The notes under the pieces: model-generated
What the model saw: only the letters and a program-made list of their open reading frames with translations
Told to the model about the DNA's origin: nothing
The model's database searches: none
Assembly: GCA_002307725.1 (NCBI GenBank)
Contig: DBUB01000002.1
Coordinates: 395,824 to 459,823, forward strand
Direction of reading: 5' to 3'
DNA from: Alphaproteobacteria bacterium UBA1301
GTDB lineage: Bacteria; Pseudomonadota; Alphaproteobacteria; Micropepsales; Micropepsaceae
Length of the DNA stretch: 64,000 nt
Part shown: positions 1-7,653 of the stretch, piece by piece
Numbering within the stretch: the first letter of the stretch is position 1
How the letters are laid out: each line of letters opens with the position of its first letter
Translations under genes and position numbers: made by a program

Positions 1-2
1 TG

Positions 3-317
3 ATGACCTTTCGCGGCGTGTCCGGCGCGGCGTTCATCCTGGTGCTGACGCTGCTGCTCATCACCATGGGGGCGATCTCGCTGATCTTCGGCTACCACGC
101 CCGTTATGGGGCGCTGATCCTCTTCACGTTGACGATGATCGCGACCGTCGTGTTGCACGATTGGTGGCGCATCACCGACAATCCCGCGCAACGCGCGACC
201 GAATTTGAGCTGTTCGCCTGCCACTTGGCCATTGCCGGCGGGCTGTTGATGCTGATCGGCATGGGTCCCGGCCCGGTGGCGATCGACAACCGAAATCGGG
301 GCGGCGGCAAGAGGTAA
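3..317 (+). CDS. DoxX-family membrane protein, 5' end probably outside the window
   Basis: Hydrophobic protein with two or three membrane segments, followed by the charged linker and the ending 'LAIAGGLLMLIGMGPGP' that is typical of DoxX-family proteins (small inner-membrane proteins of poorly defined, possibly redox-linked function). DoxX proteins are usually 130-150 residues with a first helix before the part seen here, so the 104 residues visible are probably a 3' portion. The first ATG lies at the very edge and may not be the true start. Family assignment rests on the C-terminal pattern only. Confidence 0.6.
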   Translation: MTFRGVSGAAFILVLTLLLITMGAISLIFGYHARYGALILFTLTMIATVVLHDWWRITDNPAQRATEFELFACHLAIAGGLLMLIGMGPGPVAIDNRNRGGGKR

Positions 318-372
318 GGCGCGTCGCCTTCCCCTTGCATAACCGCTGATGCGCTTCGGCTTGGCAGCCTTT

Positions 373-1728
373 CTATTGCACCCGATAAATCGTGCTGCCA
401 TGCGCGGGCAGGGTGACATTCAGGATGCCGTTCGGCGTCTGCGTGCGCTTGCCGGTCCATAGATCCACCAGGGCATGTGCCCCATTCTCGACGGGGGCGG
501 TCACCTTTAGGCTCTTGTCGCTGATATTGAAGACCGCCAGATAACGCGTCGGCTTCTGCCGTGAACCCGCCAACGCCATCCAGAATCTGGCCTTGGATTG
601 GCTTTCATCAGCCGCCATCTGCACCGGATAACTCTCCCACGCCGTCTGGTTGACCGCGATCACCGCCTTGTTGGTGAGCAGCGTTTTCAGCCCGTCATCC
701 AGCTTGGTCAGATTGGCACCCAGGATCAGCGGCGAGCGGGCGATCGCCCATAGCGTGAACCAGGTGCGAGTTTCGTCGGCCGTCAGCCGGGACTGGCGCG
801 GCTCGCCCCAGCCCGGATGCGGCGTCAACGATCCGAACGGCAGCATGTCGGCATCGGGCCAACTGCCGGGTTTGGCATAGGCGTGCCACTCGGCGAGTTT
901 CTTGAAGCCCGTCAGAATCCCGTTCGGCCACGCCGCTGGGGCAAAATCCCAGCCGTCCCAGCTATCGTCGGCAATGCGCCACAACTCGGACAGCCGCCCC
1001 ACTTCTTCGGCATGGGTAATATTGGTCGGCCCCGGTGACAAACTGAGCACGATCCCGCGGCCGCTATGGGCGATGGCGTCGTGCACCTGACGGATTTCCG
1101 TCGCCTTATAGGGGTGGTCGGCGATGCAATCGATCTTGATGTAGTCGACGCCCCAATCGGCATATTGCTTGACCATCGAGTCGTAATAGGCTTGCCCCGC
1201 CGCGTTATCGCGAACACCGTAATTGCCGTCGTCCCACGAGCAAAGATCGGATTTGTCGGCCGCCTCGCGCGATCGGAAGTGCGAGCCCGCAATCGGTAAG
1301 TCCGCGTCCACCGCGTCTTTCGGAATGCCGCGCACCACATGCACGCCGAATTTGAGCCCAAGGCCGTGTACCCAATCGCCCAGCGGTTTGAGACCTGCGC
1401 CGCCCGCCGCCGAAGGAAACCGCGCCAGCGACGGGATCAGCAGGCCGTGCGCGTCGAGCTGGTATTTGCGGTCGGCCAGCTTGGCGCCGTTCGGATTGTC
1501 CATGTACCAGCCTTCGTCGATCACCGCGGTGGTCCAGCCGAGCGATTTCATCGTCGCCAGCACAGCTGTATTGGCCTTGAAATCGGCCTCGGTGATGGTG
1601 AGGCCATAGGCGTCCCAACTGTTCCATCCCATCGGCGGGGTAGGCGCGAGCTTGGCATCGCCGGCGAAGGCCGCGGCGGAAAGGGCAGCGGATAACAGCA
1701 GGGCGTAACGGAGCATGGGTTTCCTCAT
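373..1728 (-). CDS. Secreted alpha-galactosidase, glycoside hydrolase family 27
   Basis: Retaining alpha-galactosidase (or alpha-N-acetylgalactosaminidase) acting on alpha-linked galactosides outside the cytoplasm. A signal peptide covers about residues 1-22. The GH27 opening motif PPMGWNSWDAYG is at 31-42, the nucleophile aspartate is in YIKIDC (D200), and the acid/base lies in the RIADDSWD segment around 254-255. A C-terminal beta domain follows. The length of 451 residues fits the family. A lipoprotein gene lies 5 bp upstream on the same strand, so the two are probably cotranscribed. Substrate cannot be told from sequence. Confidence 0.93.
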   Translation of the reverse strand: MRKPMLRYALLLSAALSAAAFAGDAKLAPTPPMGWNSWDAYGLTITEADFKANTAVLATMKSLGWTTAVIDEGWYMDNPNGAKLADRKYQLDAHGLLIPSLARFPSAAGGAGLKPLGDWVHGLGLKFGVHVVRGIPKDAVDADLPIAGSHFRSREAADKSDLCSWDDGNYGVRDNAAGQAYYDSMVKQYADWGVDYIKIDCIADHPYKATEIRQVHDAIAHSGRGIVLSLSPGPTNITHAEEVGRLSELWRIADDSWDGWDFAPAAWPNGILTGFKKLAEWHAYAKPGSWPDADMLPFGSLTPHPGWGEPRQSRLTADETRTWFTLWAIARSPLILGANLTKLDDGLKTLLTNKAVIAVNQTAWESYPVQMAADESQSKARFWMALAGSRQKPTRYLAVFNISDKSLKVTAPVENGAHALVDLWTGKRTQTPNGILNVTLPAHGSTIYRVQ

Positions 1729-1733
1729 CTTTT

Positions 1734-2249
1734 TTAGTGCGCCAGCAAAACATCTTTGGTCTCGCCGGTCGAGACATGCACGCGGCGCATCAGCATGCCG
1801 CCTTCATCCATCCCTTGCGCGCGCTCGCGCCAAGTGACGGTAGCGACCAGATAGTAATCGCCATCGGGCAATTCGCTGAAGGCAAATCGGCCGCGGGCAT
1901 CGCAACGGGTGGTTTTGACGGCGGCCTGATAGCGCGGGTCGTCATTGGTGAAATCCGCCGGGCGCCCGCCGGCTAGAAGATTGTAGCCTTCTTCGCCGGA
2001 GCCATAGAGGTGCATCATCCGCTCGCGGGCATAGGCCGAGACCGGAAACAGCATCACCGGCAAGGCGGCACAGGTCTTCACCGTGCCACTATAGCTTCGC
2101 ACGATGGCGCTGCCTTCAATGGTGTTGGTGCCACGGCCCACAAACCAAGCCACCTCCGTAGGATCAAACCGGCTTTGCAGGGTTACCGGCTCGCTGGAAC
2201 AACTGGCCAGGATCACACCCGCAACGGCTAGAACGGCTTTCGATCTCAT
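1734..2249 (-). CDS. Predicted lipoprotein with carboxypeptidase-regulatory-like C-terminus
   Basis: The start is set at an ATG preceded by a GGGGGTGAG ribosome site. A longer in-frame extension upstream lacks one and would bury the signal. The N-terminus MRSKAVLAVAGVILASC is a lipoprotein signal with Cys17 as lipidated residue. The C-terminal half (RGRFAFSELPDGDYYLVATV) resembles the small beta-sandwich of carboxypeptidase regulatory-like domains. It probably is a periplasmic-facing lipoprotein. It lies 5 bp ahead of the alpha-galactosidase gene. No specific function is recognised. Confidence 0.75.
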   Translation of the reverse strand: MRSKAVLAVAGVILASCSSEPVTLQSRFDPTEVAWFVGRGTNTIEGSAIVRSYSGTVKTCAALPVMLFPVSAYARERMMHLYGSGEEGYNLLAGGRPADFTNDDPRYQAAVKTTRCDARGRFAFSELPDGDYYLVATVTWRERAQGMDEGGMLMRRVHVSTGETKDVLLAH

Positions 2250-2366
2250 CTCACCCCCCAATGAAATGTCTATCATTGGTAGCAGTCCGGCGGGACGGGG
2301 TCCATCGGCCGCGGCTTGCTGCCCGTCCGGCACGTGCTAAAAGGCACCCCGAAAAGTGAGGGCAAG

Positions 2367-3242
2367 ATGGCCAAGCGCGTTCTCGGAATCATTGGCGGCA
2401 GCGGCGTTTACGACATCGATGGGCTGGAATGGTCGGAATGGCAGACCGTCCGGGGTCCGTGGGGCGAGGCCTCCGATCAGCTTCTGTTCGGCCGGTACGG
2501 CGGGGTCGATATGGTGTTTTTGCCCCGCCATGGCCGCGGCCATGTCCAGACGCCGACCTCGATCAATTACCGCGCCAACATTGACGCCATGAAGCGCGCC
2601 GGCGTCACCGACATCATCTCAGTTTCGGCTTGCGGTTCGCTGAAAGAGGAACTGCCGCCCGGCACCTTCGTGATCGTCGATCAGTTCATCGACCGCACTT
2701 TCGCCCGCGAAAAATCTTTCTTCGGCCCCGGCTTGGTCGCCCATGTGCCGCTGGCCCACCCGGTCTGCCCGGCGCTTGCCACCGCCTTGGAGGAAGCCGC
2801 CACAACCGAAAACATCCGCCACGCCCGCGGCGGCAGCTACCTCTGTATCGAGGGGCCGCAATTCTCGACCCTGGCCGAATCCCACCTCTACCGTACCTGG
2901 GATTGTTCGGTGATCGGCATGACCGCGATGCCGGAAGCCAAGCTCGCGCGCGAGGCCGAGATTCCCTACGCCCTGGTGGCGATGGTGACTGATTACGATT
3001 GCTGGCATCCCGAGCACGAACACGTCACCGTCGATGCGGTGATCAAAGTGCTGACGGCCAATGCCGCCAATGCGCGCAAACTCGTCTGCGCCGTGGCGAC
3101 GCGCCTTGGCCCCGAGCGCCAGCCTTCGCCGCTCGGCCTCGAAACCGTGCTCGACGTCGCCATCATGACCGCCCCCGACAAGCGCGATCCGTCACTGGTG
3201 GCCAAGCTCGACGCGGTGGCTGGGCGGGTGCTGAAGAAGTAA
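2367..3242 (+). CDS. mtnP: S-methyl-5'-thioadenosine phosphorylase
   Basis: Phosphorolysis of methylthioadenosine to adenine and 5-methylthioribose-1-phosphate, the first step of methionine salvage. PNP/MTAP fold: phosphate-binding GGSGVYD near the N-terminus, CGSLKEELPPG, EGPQFST, IGMTAMPEAKLAREAEIPYA and DYDCWH are all present. Length 291 residues is usual. I chose the ATG that follows GTGAGGGCAAG; an upstream in-frame start would add 17 atypical residues. The products feed two neighbours: mtnA uses the sugar phosphate and apt recovers the adenine. Confidence 0.95.
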   Translation: MAKRVLGIIGGSGVYDIDGLEWSEWQTVRGPWGEASDQLLFGRYGGVDMVFLPRHGRGHVQTPTSINYRANIDAMKRAGVTDIISVSACGSLKEELPPGTFVIVDQFIDRTFAREKSFFGPGLVAHVPLAHPVCPALATALEEAATTENIRHARGGSYLCIEGPQFSTLAESHLYRTWDCSVIGMTAMPEAKLAREAEIPYALVAMVTDYDCWHPEHEHVTVDAVIKVLTANAANARKLVCAVATRLGPERQPSPLGLETVLDVAIMTAPDKRDPSLVAKLDAVAGRVLKK

Positions 3243-3262
3243 CCGAGGCCATTTTCTTCTTT

Positions 3263-3353
3263 CGTCATGGCCGCCCTTGAGGCGGCCATCCAGCCGCCGA
3301 GCGTCGGCGAGGCGAAAAGACTCTGGTTGGCCGGGTCAAGCCCGGCCATGACG
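3263..3353. repeat. Paired palindromic intergenic element
   Basis: Two hairpins with 5-nt loops. The first is ATGGCCGCC-CTTGA-GGCGGCCAT and the second GGCCGGG-TCAAG-CCCGGCC. The loops are reverse complements of each other, and the outer flanks CGTC and GACG pair as well, so the whole 91 bp also forms one long imperfect inverted repeat. Similar elements are common between convergent genes in alphaproteobacteria. It lies between the 3' ends of mtnP and the facing membrane-protein gene and could act as a bidirectional terminator. Confidence 0.7.
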
Positions 3354-3704
3354 GTGGGGGTTGGCCCGCCACCAAACTAGCGCAGCGCCGAGGAAATAGC
3401 CGATCGGATAAGTCCACGGCACGACCCGCAGCCAGCTTTCTGGCACGAGGTAAATGTCGCGCACCCAACCTGCATGCTGGCCGATAAGCACCTGCGCGGC
3501 GTTTTGCAGCGGGCAGGTCCAGCCGTTCGCCGCCATCAGGATCAGATTCGCCAGCGGCCAGACCAGCGCGAAGATCAGGAGTTTGTCGGTCTTGGGGCGG
3601 TGGCGGCGATAAGCGGCCCCAAATAGATAGATGAGGCAGAAGGTCGAGACCGCCCCGATCAGGGTGTGAACCGCCATTAGAATGTGCAATAGAGGGACCG
3701 TCAT
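3336..3704 (-). CDS. Small integral membrane protein of unknown function
   Basis: 122 residues with about four hydrophobic segments: VPLLHILMAVHTLIGAV, the LIFALVWPLANLILM region, and a C-terminal PWTYPIGYFLGAALVWW. A central NGWTCPLQ motif recalls the G/W-x-CPL signature of DUF2784 proteins, but this is a weak resemblance. The ATG at residue 9 of the longer frame is preferred because the membrane segment starts right after it. It faces mtnP and is divergent from apt. The function is not recognised. Confidence 0.6.
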   Translation of the reverse strand: MTVPLLHILMAVHTLIGAVSTFCLIYLFGAAYRRHRPKTDKLLIFALVWPLANLILMAANGWTCPLQNAAQVLIGQHAGWVRDIYLVPESWLRVVPWTYPIGYFLGAALVWWRANPHRHGRA

Positions 3705-3763
3705 CGTGGCCGGGTCCTCTCGGCGCACGCGGCCATGAGCCCTGTCAGGAGCCTGTACGAGGC

Positions 3764-4291
3764 ATGGATTTCAAGCCCTATATCCGCACGATTCCGGATC
3801 ACCCCAAGAAGGGGATCCAGTTCCGCGATGTCACCACATTGTTCGGCAACCCGCGCGCCTTCCGGTCCGCGGTGGATGCTTTGGTGCAGCCTTATGCCGG
3901 TGTGAAGGTCGACAAGATCGCCGGCATCGAGGCGCGCGGCTTCATCCTTGGCGGCGCGGTGGCGCATCAGCTTTCCACCGGCTTCGTACCGGTGCGCAAG
4001 AAGGGCAAGCTGCCCTGGAAGGTCCTCTCCGAGGAATACGATCTCGAATACGGCAAAGATAGCATCGAGATTCACGTCGATGCGGTGAAACCGGGCGAGC
4101 ATATCGTGGTGGTGGACGATCTCATCGCCACCGGCGGCACCGCGTTTGCGGCGATCAAACTGCTCGAGCGCGCCGGGGCCAAGGTGGTCGGCTGCCTGTT
4201 CCTGGTCGACCTGCCCGATCTCGGCGGTGCCGGCAAGCTCCGCGCGCTCGGCAAAGACGTAACGACCCTGGTCTGCTTCGAAGGGGATTGA
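3764..4291 (+). CDS. apt: Adenine phosphoribosyltransferase
   Basis: Converts adenine and PRPP to AMP and pyrophosphate (purine salvage, cytoplasm). The PRPP-binding motif VVVDDLIATGGTA is at residues 115-127, preceded by the APRT signature KIAGIEARGFILG. The length of 175 residues matches bacterial Apt. The gene sits between mtnP and mtnA, which is functionally sensible because MtnP releases adenine. A stem-loop follows the stop codon. Confidence 0.96.
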   Translation: MDFKPYIRTIPDHPKKGIQFRDVTTLFGNPRAFRSAVDALVQPYAGVKVDKIAGIEARGFILGGAVAHQLSTGFVPVRKKGKLPWKVLSEEYDLEYGKDSIEIHVDAVKPGEHIVVVDDLIATGGTAFAAIKLLERAGAKVVGCLFLVDLPDLGGAGKLRALGKDVTTLVCFEGD

Positions 4292-4298
4292 GCCGGCC

Positions 4299-4346
4299 TG
4301 TCATCCCCTGCCCCTTCGGACGCTGCGCGTCCTTCGGCCGGGGACA
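4299..4346 (+). terminator. Stem-loop after apt
   Basis: Inner hairpin GGACGC-TGC-GCGTCC, enclosed by outer pairing of TGTC..CCCC with GGGG.ACA. It begins 8 bp after the apt stop. No clean T-run follows, so it may be a processing or repeat element instead of an intrinsic terminator. Confidence 0.4.
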
Positions 4347-4382
4347 AGTTTGATTGGGTTAATCGCTCGTCAGGGGCATCTC

Positions 4383-4997
4383 ATGAAACTCTACTCGAAC
4401 CCCGCCTCGCCGTTTGCACGCAAGGCGCGCATTGTCGTGCGCGAATTGAACCTCACCAAGGTGGTGGAAGAGGTCAATGTGCCGCGCGAGGGTCTTGGCG
4501 ATGCCTTCCGCAGCATCAATCCGCTCGGCAAGATACCGGTGCTGGCGTTGAAGGACGGCTCGACGCTCTTCGATTCGCCGGTGATCTGCGAGTACCTCAA
4601 CGATCTTGGCGGCGGTAAGTTCTTCCCCGGCCGCTCGCTCTTGCGCGAGAATTCCGGTCATTGGCGGGCGCTGACCTTGCAGGCCCTCGGTGACGGCATC
4701 TGCGACGCCGCGGTGGCGCGCAATGTCGAGGTGATGCGCCCGAAAGCGTTGCAAAGCGAGGCCGCCATCCAGAAATACCTCAATGCGGTCATGGTCTCGC
4801 TCGACGTGCTGGAGCACACCCGGTTCACCGCCAAGATCACCATTGGCGAGATTACGGTCGCCTGCGCGCTGGGCTACCTCGACTTCCGGCTGCCCGAATT
4901 GGCCTGGCGCGAGACCCGTCCGAATCTGCGCGACTGGTACGAAAAATTCGCGCAATATCCCGCCATGAAGGCAACTTGGCCGGTGGCGCTGGCCTGA
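4383..4997 (+). CDS. Glutathione S-transferase family protein
   Basis: N-terminal thioredoxin-like domain MKLYSNPASPFARKARIVVREL with the active-site Ser-Pro-Phe region, the GKIPVL cis-proline turn and 'LFDSPVICEYL' for glutathione binding, followed by an all-helical C-terminal domain (about residues 85-204). Conjugation or reduction of electrophiles with glutathione is likely; the substrate is unknown. The start is the ATG with MKLY, the normal beginning for this family. The gene lies 15 bp before a small secreted protein gene in the same direction. Confidence 0.9.
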   Translation: MKLYSNPASPFARKARIVVRELNLTKVVEEVNVPREGLGDAFRSINPLGKIPVLALKDGSTLFDSPVICEYLNDLGGGKFFPGRSLLRENSGHWRALTLQALGDGICDAAVARNVEVMRPKALQSEAAIQKYLNAVMVSLDVLEHTRFTAKITIGEITVACALGYLDFRLPELAWRETRPNLRDWYEKFAQYPAMKATWPVALA

Positions 4998-5012
4998 CAC
5001 GGAGAGACGGAC

Positions 5013-5468
5013 ATGCGTTGGTATCTGCCGGGTTTGGCGGCCCTAACTTTTATGGCGGCAGCGCCAGCGGCGACACCTCCCAATATTTCGTCCGTGGGCC
5101 TGGAAGTGCGGTTCGTGGTGCCGTGTCAGCCGGGTGATCCGATCTTCGTGCCGGTCGGCGGGGCCGAGGAACTGTGCCTCGCCCCTGACAAGGTGTTCGA
5201 CGGCTCGGCCGTGGTGAAAGTGCAGCGTTATCCGGTGCTGCCAAAGGCCGTGATGGAAATCACCGCTGCCGCCTCCGACCGGCTTTACGATATGTCCTAC
5301 GGCAAAATCGGCGAGCGTCTTGGCTTCGTCTTCAACGGCCGGCTGATCTTCGTGCCGCTGATTTATGAACCGGTGAAGACCAAAGACCTTCAGATCAGTC
5401 TCAAGAACGATCCCGACGACGTCGATGCGCTGGTCGCCGCGTTCCCGGGAGCCGCCGCCACGCCATGA
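5013..5468 (+). CDS. Small secreted protein resembling the SecD P1-head domain
   Basis: 151 residues with a signal peptide at about 1-20 (MRWYLPGLAALTFMAAAPAA). After it, the pattern LEVRFVVPCQPGD..LCLAPDKVFDGSAVVKV, then VMEITAAASDRLYDM, then GERLGFVFNGRLIFVPLIYEPV and a final DDVDALVAAF, follows the order of the periplasmic P1-head region of SecD ('vgkrlAivlDgkvlsaPvi...'). Two cysteines may form a disulfide. There are no SecD membrane helices, so this is a free-standing domain. It is preceded closely by GST and followed 10 bp later by mtnA. Function is unknown; the domain call is from pattern only. Confidence 0.65.
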   Translation: MRWYLPGLAALTFMAAAPAATPPNISSVGLEVRFVVPCQPGDPIFVPVGGAEELCLAPDKVFDGSAVVKVQRYPVLPKAVMEITAAASDRLYDMSYGKIGERLGFVFNGRLIFVPLIYEPVKTKDLQISLKNDPDDVDALVAAFPGAAATP

Positions 5469-5478
5469 AGAGTCTGCT

Positions 5479-6561
5479 ATGAAGATTCACGGCCGCCCTT
5501 ACCGCACCATCTGGACCCGTCCCGACGAATCGGTGGAAGTCATCGATCAAACCAAGCTGCCGCACCGCTTCGAAACCGTGGTGCTGAAAACGGCCGAAGA
5601 TTGCGCCGAGGCGATCCGCAGCATGGTGGTGCGTGGCGCCCCCTTGATCGGTGCCACTGCGGCTTACGGCGTCGCCTTTGCTATGAAGCAGGACCCGTCG
5701 TCGAAGGCATTGATTGCGGCGCTCGATCTGTTGGGCTCGACCCGTCCGACCGCCGTCAATCTCAAATGGGCGCTGAAGCGCATGCACGATGTGCTGCACG
5801 CCAAGACCCATGGCGAGCGGTTTGCGGAAAGCTGGGCGGAAGCTGCCGCCATCTGCGACGAGGATGTCGAAGTTTGCCGCGCCATCGGCGCCAACGGCTT
5901 GAAAATCTTCCGCGCCGCCGCGGCGAAGAAATCCGGCACCTTCAATGTGCTGACTCATTGCAATGCCGGCTGGCTGGCCACCGTTGATTGGGGCACGGCG
6001 CTGGCGCCGGTCTACATGGCGTTCAACGAAGGCCTCGACATCCATGTTTGGGTCGATGAAACAAGGCCGCGCAATCAAGGCGCTTCGCTCACTGCTTACG
6101 AACTCGGCGCCCATGGTGTGCCGCACACCATCATCGCCGACAATGCCGGTGGCCATTACATGCAACAGGGCAAAGTCGATCTCTGCATTGTCGGCACCGA
6201 TCGCGTGACGAAGAACGGTGATGTCGCCAACAAGATCGGCACCTATCTGAAAGCGCTGGCGGCCAAAGACAACGGCGTGCCGTTTTATGTTGCGTTGCCA
6301 TCCTCGACTCTCGACATGAGCCTTGCGCAAGGCTCCGATATTCCGATCGAAGAACGTTCCGCCGACGAACTTTTGAAAATGACCGGCCGCCTTCCCGATG
6401 GCCGCCTCGCCACGGTGGAGATCGCCGCTCCCGGCTCGCCCGGCGCCAATCCCGCCTTCGATGTCACCCCCGCCCGTCTCGTCACCGCCTTCATCACCGA
6501 ACGCGGCGTCTGCGCAGCGAATGAAGCGGGGTTGAAGGGTCTGTTCCCGGAACGCACCTGA
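5479..6561 (+). CDS. mtnA: S-methyl-5-thioribose-1-phosphate isomerase
   Basis: Aldose-ketose isomerase of the methionine salvage pathway, an eIF2B-like fold. VRGAPLIGATAAYG is at 51-64, the catalytic cysteine is in THCNAGWLAT (Cys161) and the catalytic aspartate in VGTDRVTKNGDVANKIGT (Asp241). The C-terminus NPAFDVTP..FITERGV is typical. Length 360 residues is normal. The start chosen is the ATG giving MKIHGRPYRTIW. It works downstream of mtnP. A degenerate copy of its C-terminus lies about 3.4 kb further on. Confidence 0.96.
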   Translation: MKIHGRPYRTIWTRPDESVEVIDQTKLPHRFETVVLKTAEDCAEAIRSMVVRGAPLIGATAAYGVAFAMKQDPSSKALIAALDLLGSTRPTAVNLKWALKRMHDVLHAKTHGERFAESWAEAAAICDEDVEVCRAIGANGLKIFRAAAAKKSGTFNVLTHCNAGWLATVDWGTALAPVYMAFNEGLDIHVWVDETRPRNQGASLTAYELGAHGVPHTIIADNAGGHYMQQGKVDLCIVGTDRVTKNGDVANKIGTYLKALAAKDNGVPFYVALPSSTLDMSLAQGSDIPIEERSADELLKMTGRLPDGRLATVEIAAPGSPGANPAFDVTPARLVTAFITERGVCAANEAGLKGLFPERT

Positions 6562-6624
6562 CAACGATTTCATCGCCGAATGGCCGCGGCCTGCCTTATG
6601 CTGCTACCAGGCATGGGGGCTGGA

Positions 6625-7593
6625 ATGCGCAAAACTGGCGTCGCCATATTGATTGGGCTGTTGTCGCTCGCAGCGTCGCCGCCAGCCCTGGCGCCCGAAG
6701 CGGCCAACGAACTCATCGCCGCCATCGATATTCTTAAAACTCGCCACATGAACCGCGATCGGCTCGATTGGTCGCGTGTTGAAGCGGCGGCCTTCGAATC
6801 CGCGAAAGACGCCAAGACGGCCGCCGACACCTATCCGGTGATTCGCGATATCATCAAGCAACTTGGCGAGAAACATACGCGTCTGTTTTCCGCAGATAAT
6901 GTTAAGGCACGCCAAACTGGCGCCAAGGTCGGTGACGCCGTGCCGCCCTATTTCAGCGCGCCGGAATCGTGGCGACTGGCTGTACCTGCCGCGTTGTTGC
7001 GCGTACCTGGCTTCCAAGGCACCGAGGCCGACGATCGCACCTACGTCGCGACCTTGCGACGTGCTCTCAAGCACTATGGTGATGCCGGCATCTGCCGTTT
7101 TGTGCTGGACCTGCGCGGCAATTGGGGCGGCAATATGTATCCGATGCTCAACGCCGTGAAGTCGTTTCTTGGCGCGGAGCCCTATGGCTATTGGGTTCTG
7201 CCGCACGGCGATAAGATGGCTTGGGCGATACCGGATCACCCGCTCGAAAACCACGGCGCGGCGAATTATGCCGAGCCCGCCCCCGATCTTTCGCGGGCAT
7301 GGGTTGCCGTACTTCTTGATTCCGAAACGGCGAGTTCCGGTGAGTTTACTGCGATGGCCCTCGAAGGACTGCCGCACATAAAAAGTTTCGGCGGCGACAC
7401 GGCGGGCTATCTCACCGCCAATGAACCGATGGCTTTGCCGGATGGTGCCGAAATCACCGTCTCGACCAGTTGGGCTACTGACAGACTCGGGCGGTCGTAT
7501 CGCGAGGTTATTGCGCCCGACGACAAGGAGCCGGGCGGCCAGCCCACCGTCGATTCCGCGCTCGCTTGGCTGAAGACACAGTCCTGTCGCTGA
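6625..7593 (+). CDS. Secreted S41-family (C-terminal processing type) peptidase without PDZ domain
   Basis: Signal peptide at about residues 1-23 (MRKTGVAILIGLLSLAASPPALA), so I chose this ATG, preceded by GGGGGCTGGA, over one 45 bp upstream. The S41 core is visible: FVLDLRGNWGGNMYPML at about 159-175 and the nucleophile serine in ETASSGEF (Ser238). At 322 residues there is no room for the PDZ domain of classical Tsp/Ctp, so it resembles the short secreted S41 hydrolases. An M28 peptidase gene follows in the same direction. The substrate is unknown. Confidence 0.85.
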   Translation: MRKTGVAILIGLLSLAASPPALAPEAANELIAAIDILKTRHMNRDRLDWSRVEAAAFESAKDAKTAADTYPVIRDIIKQLGEKHTRLFSADNVKARQTGAKVGDAVPPYFSAPESWRLAVPAALLRVPGFQGTEADDRTYVATLRRALKHYGDAGICRFVLDLRGNWGGNMYPMLNAVKSFLGAEPYGYWVLPHGDKMAWAIPDHPLENHGAANYAEPAPDLSRAWVAVLLDSETASSGEFTAMALEGLPHIKSFGGDTAGYLTANEPMALPDGAEITVSTSWATDRLGRSYREVIAPDDKEPGGQPTVDSALAWLKTQSCR

Positions 7594-7626
7594 CACTTTG
7601 CTGTCGCGATGAGCGGGTGTTAGCGT

Positions 7627-7645
7627 CCCGCCTTCGGAAGGCGGG
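7627..7645 (+). promoter_or_regulatory. Perfect hairpin covering the ribosome binding site of the M28 peptidase gene
   Basis: CCCGCCTT-CGG-AAGGCGGG is an 8-bp perfect stem with a 3-nt loop. The 3' arm runs into GGGGG, the only purine-rich ribosome site before the ATG nine bases further on. Folding would hide that site. It could equally be the terminator of the preceding S41 gene, but no T-run follows. Confidence 0.5.
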
Positions 7646-7653
7646 GGCTGTGT

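Noticed and set aside
6580..6624. Earlier ATG for the S41 peptidase
   Set aside because: It would put 15 residues before a good signal peptide; the later ATG has the better ribosome site.
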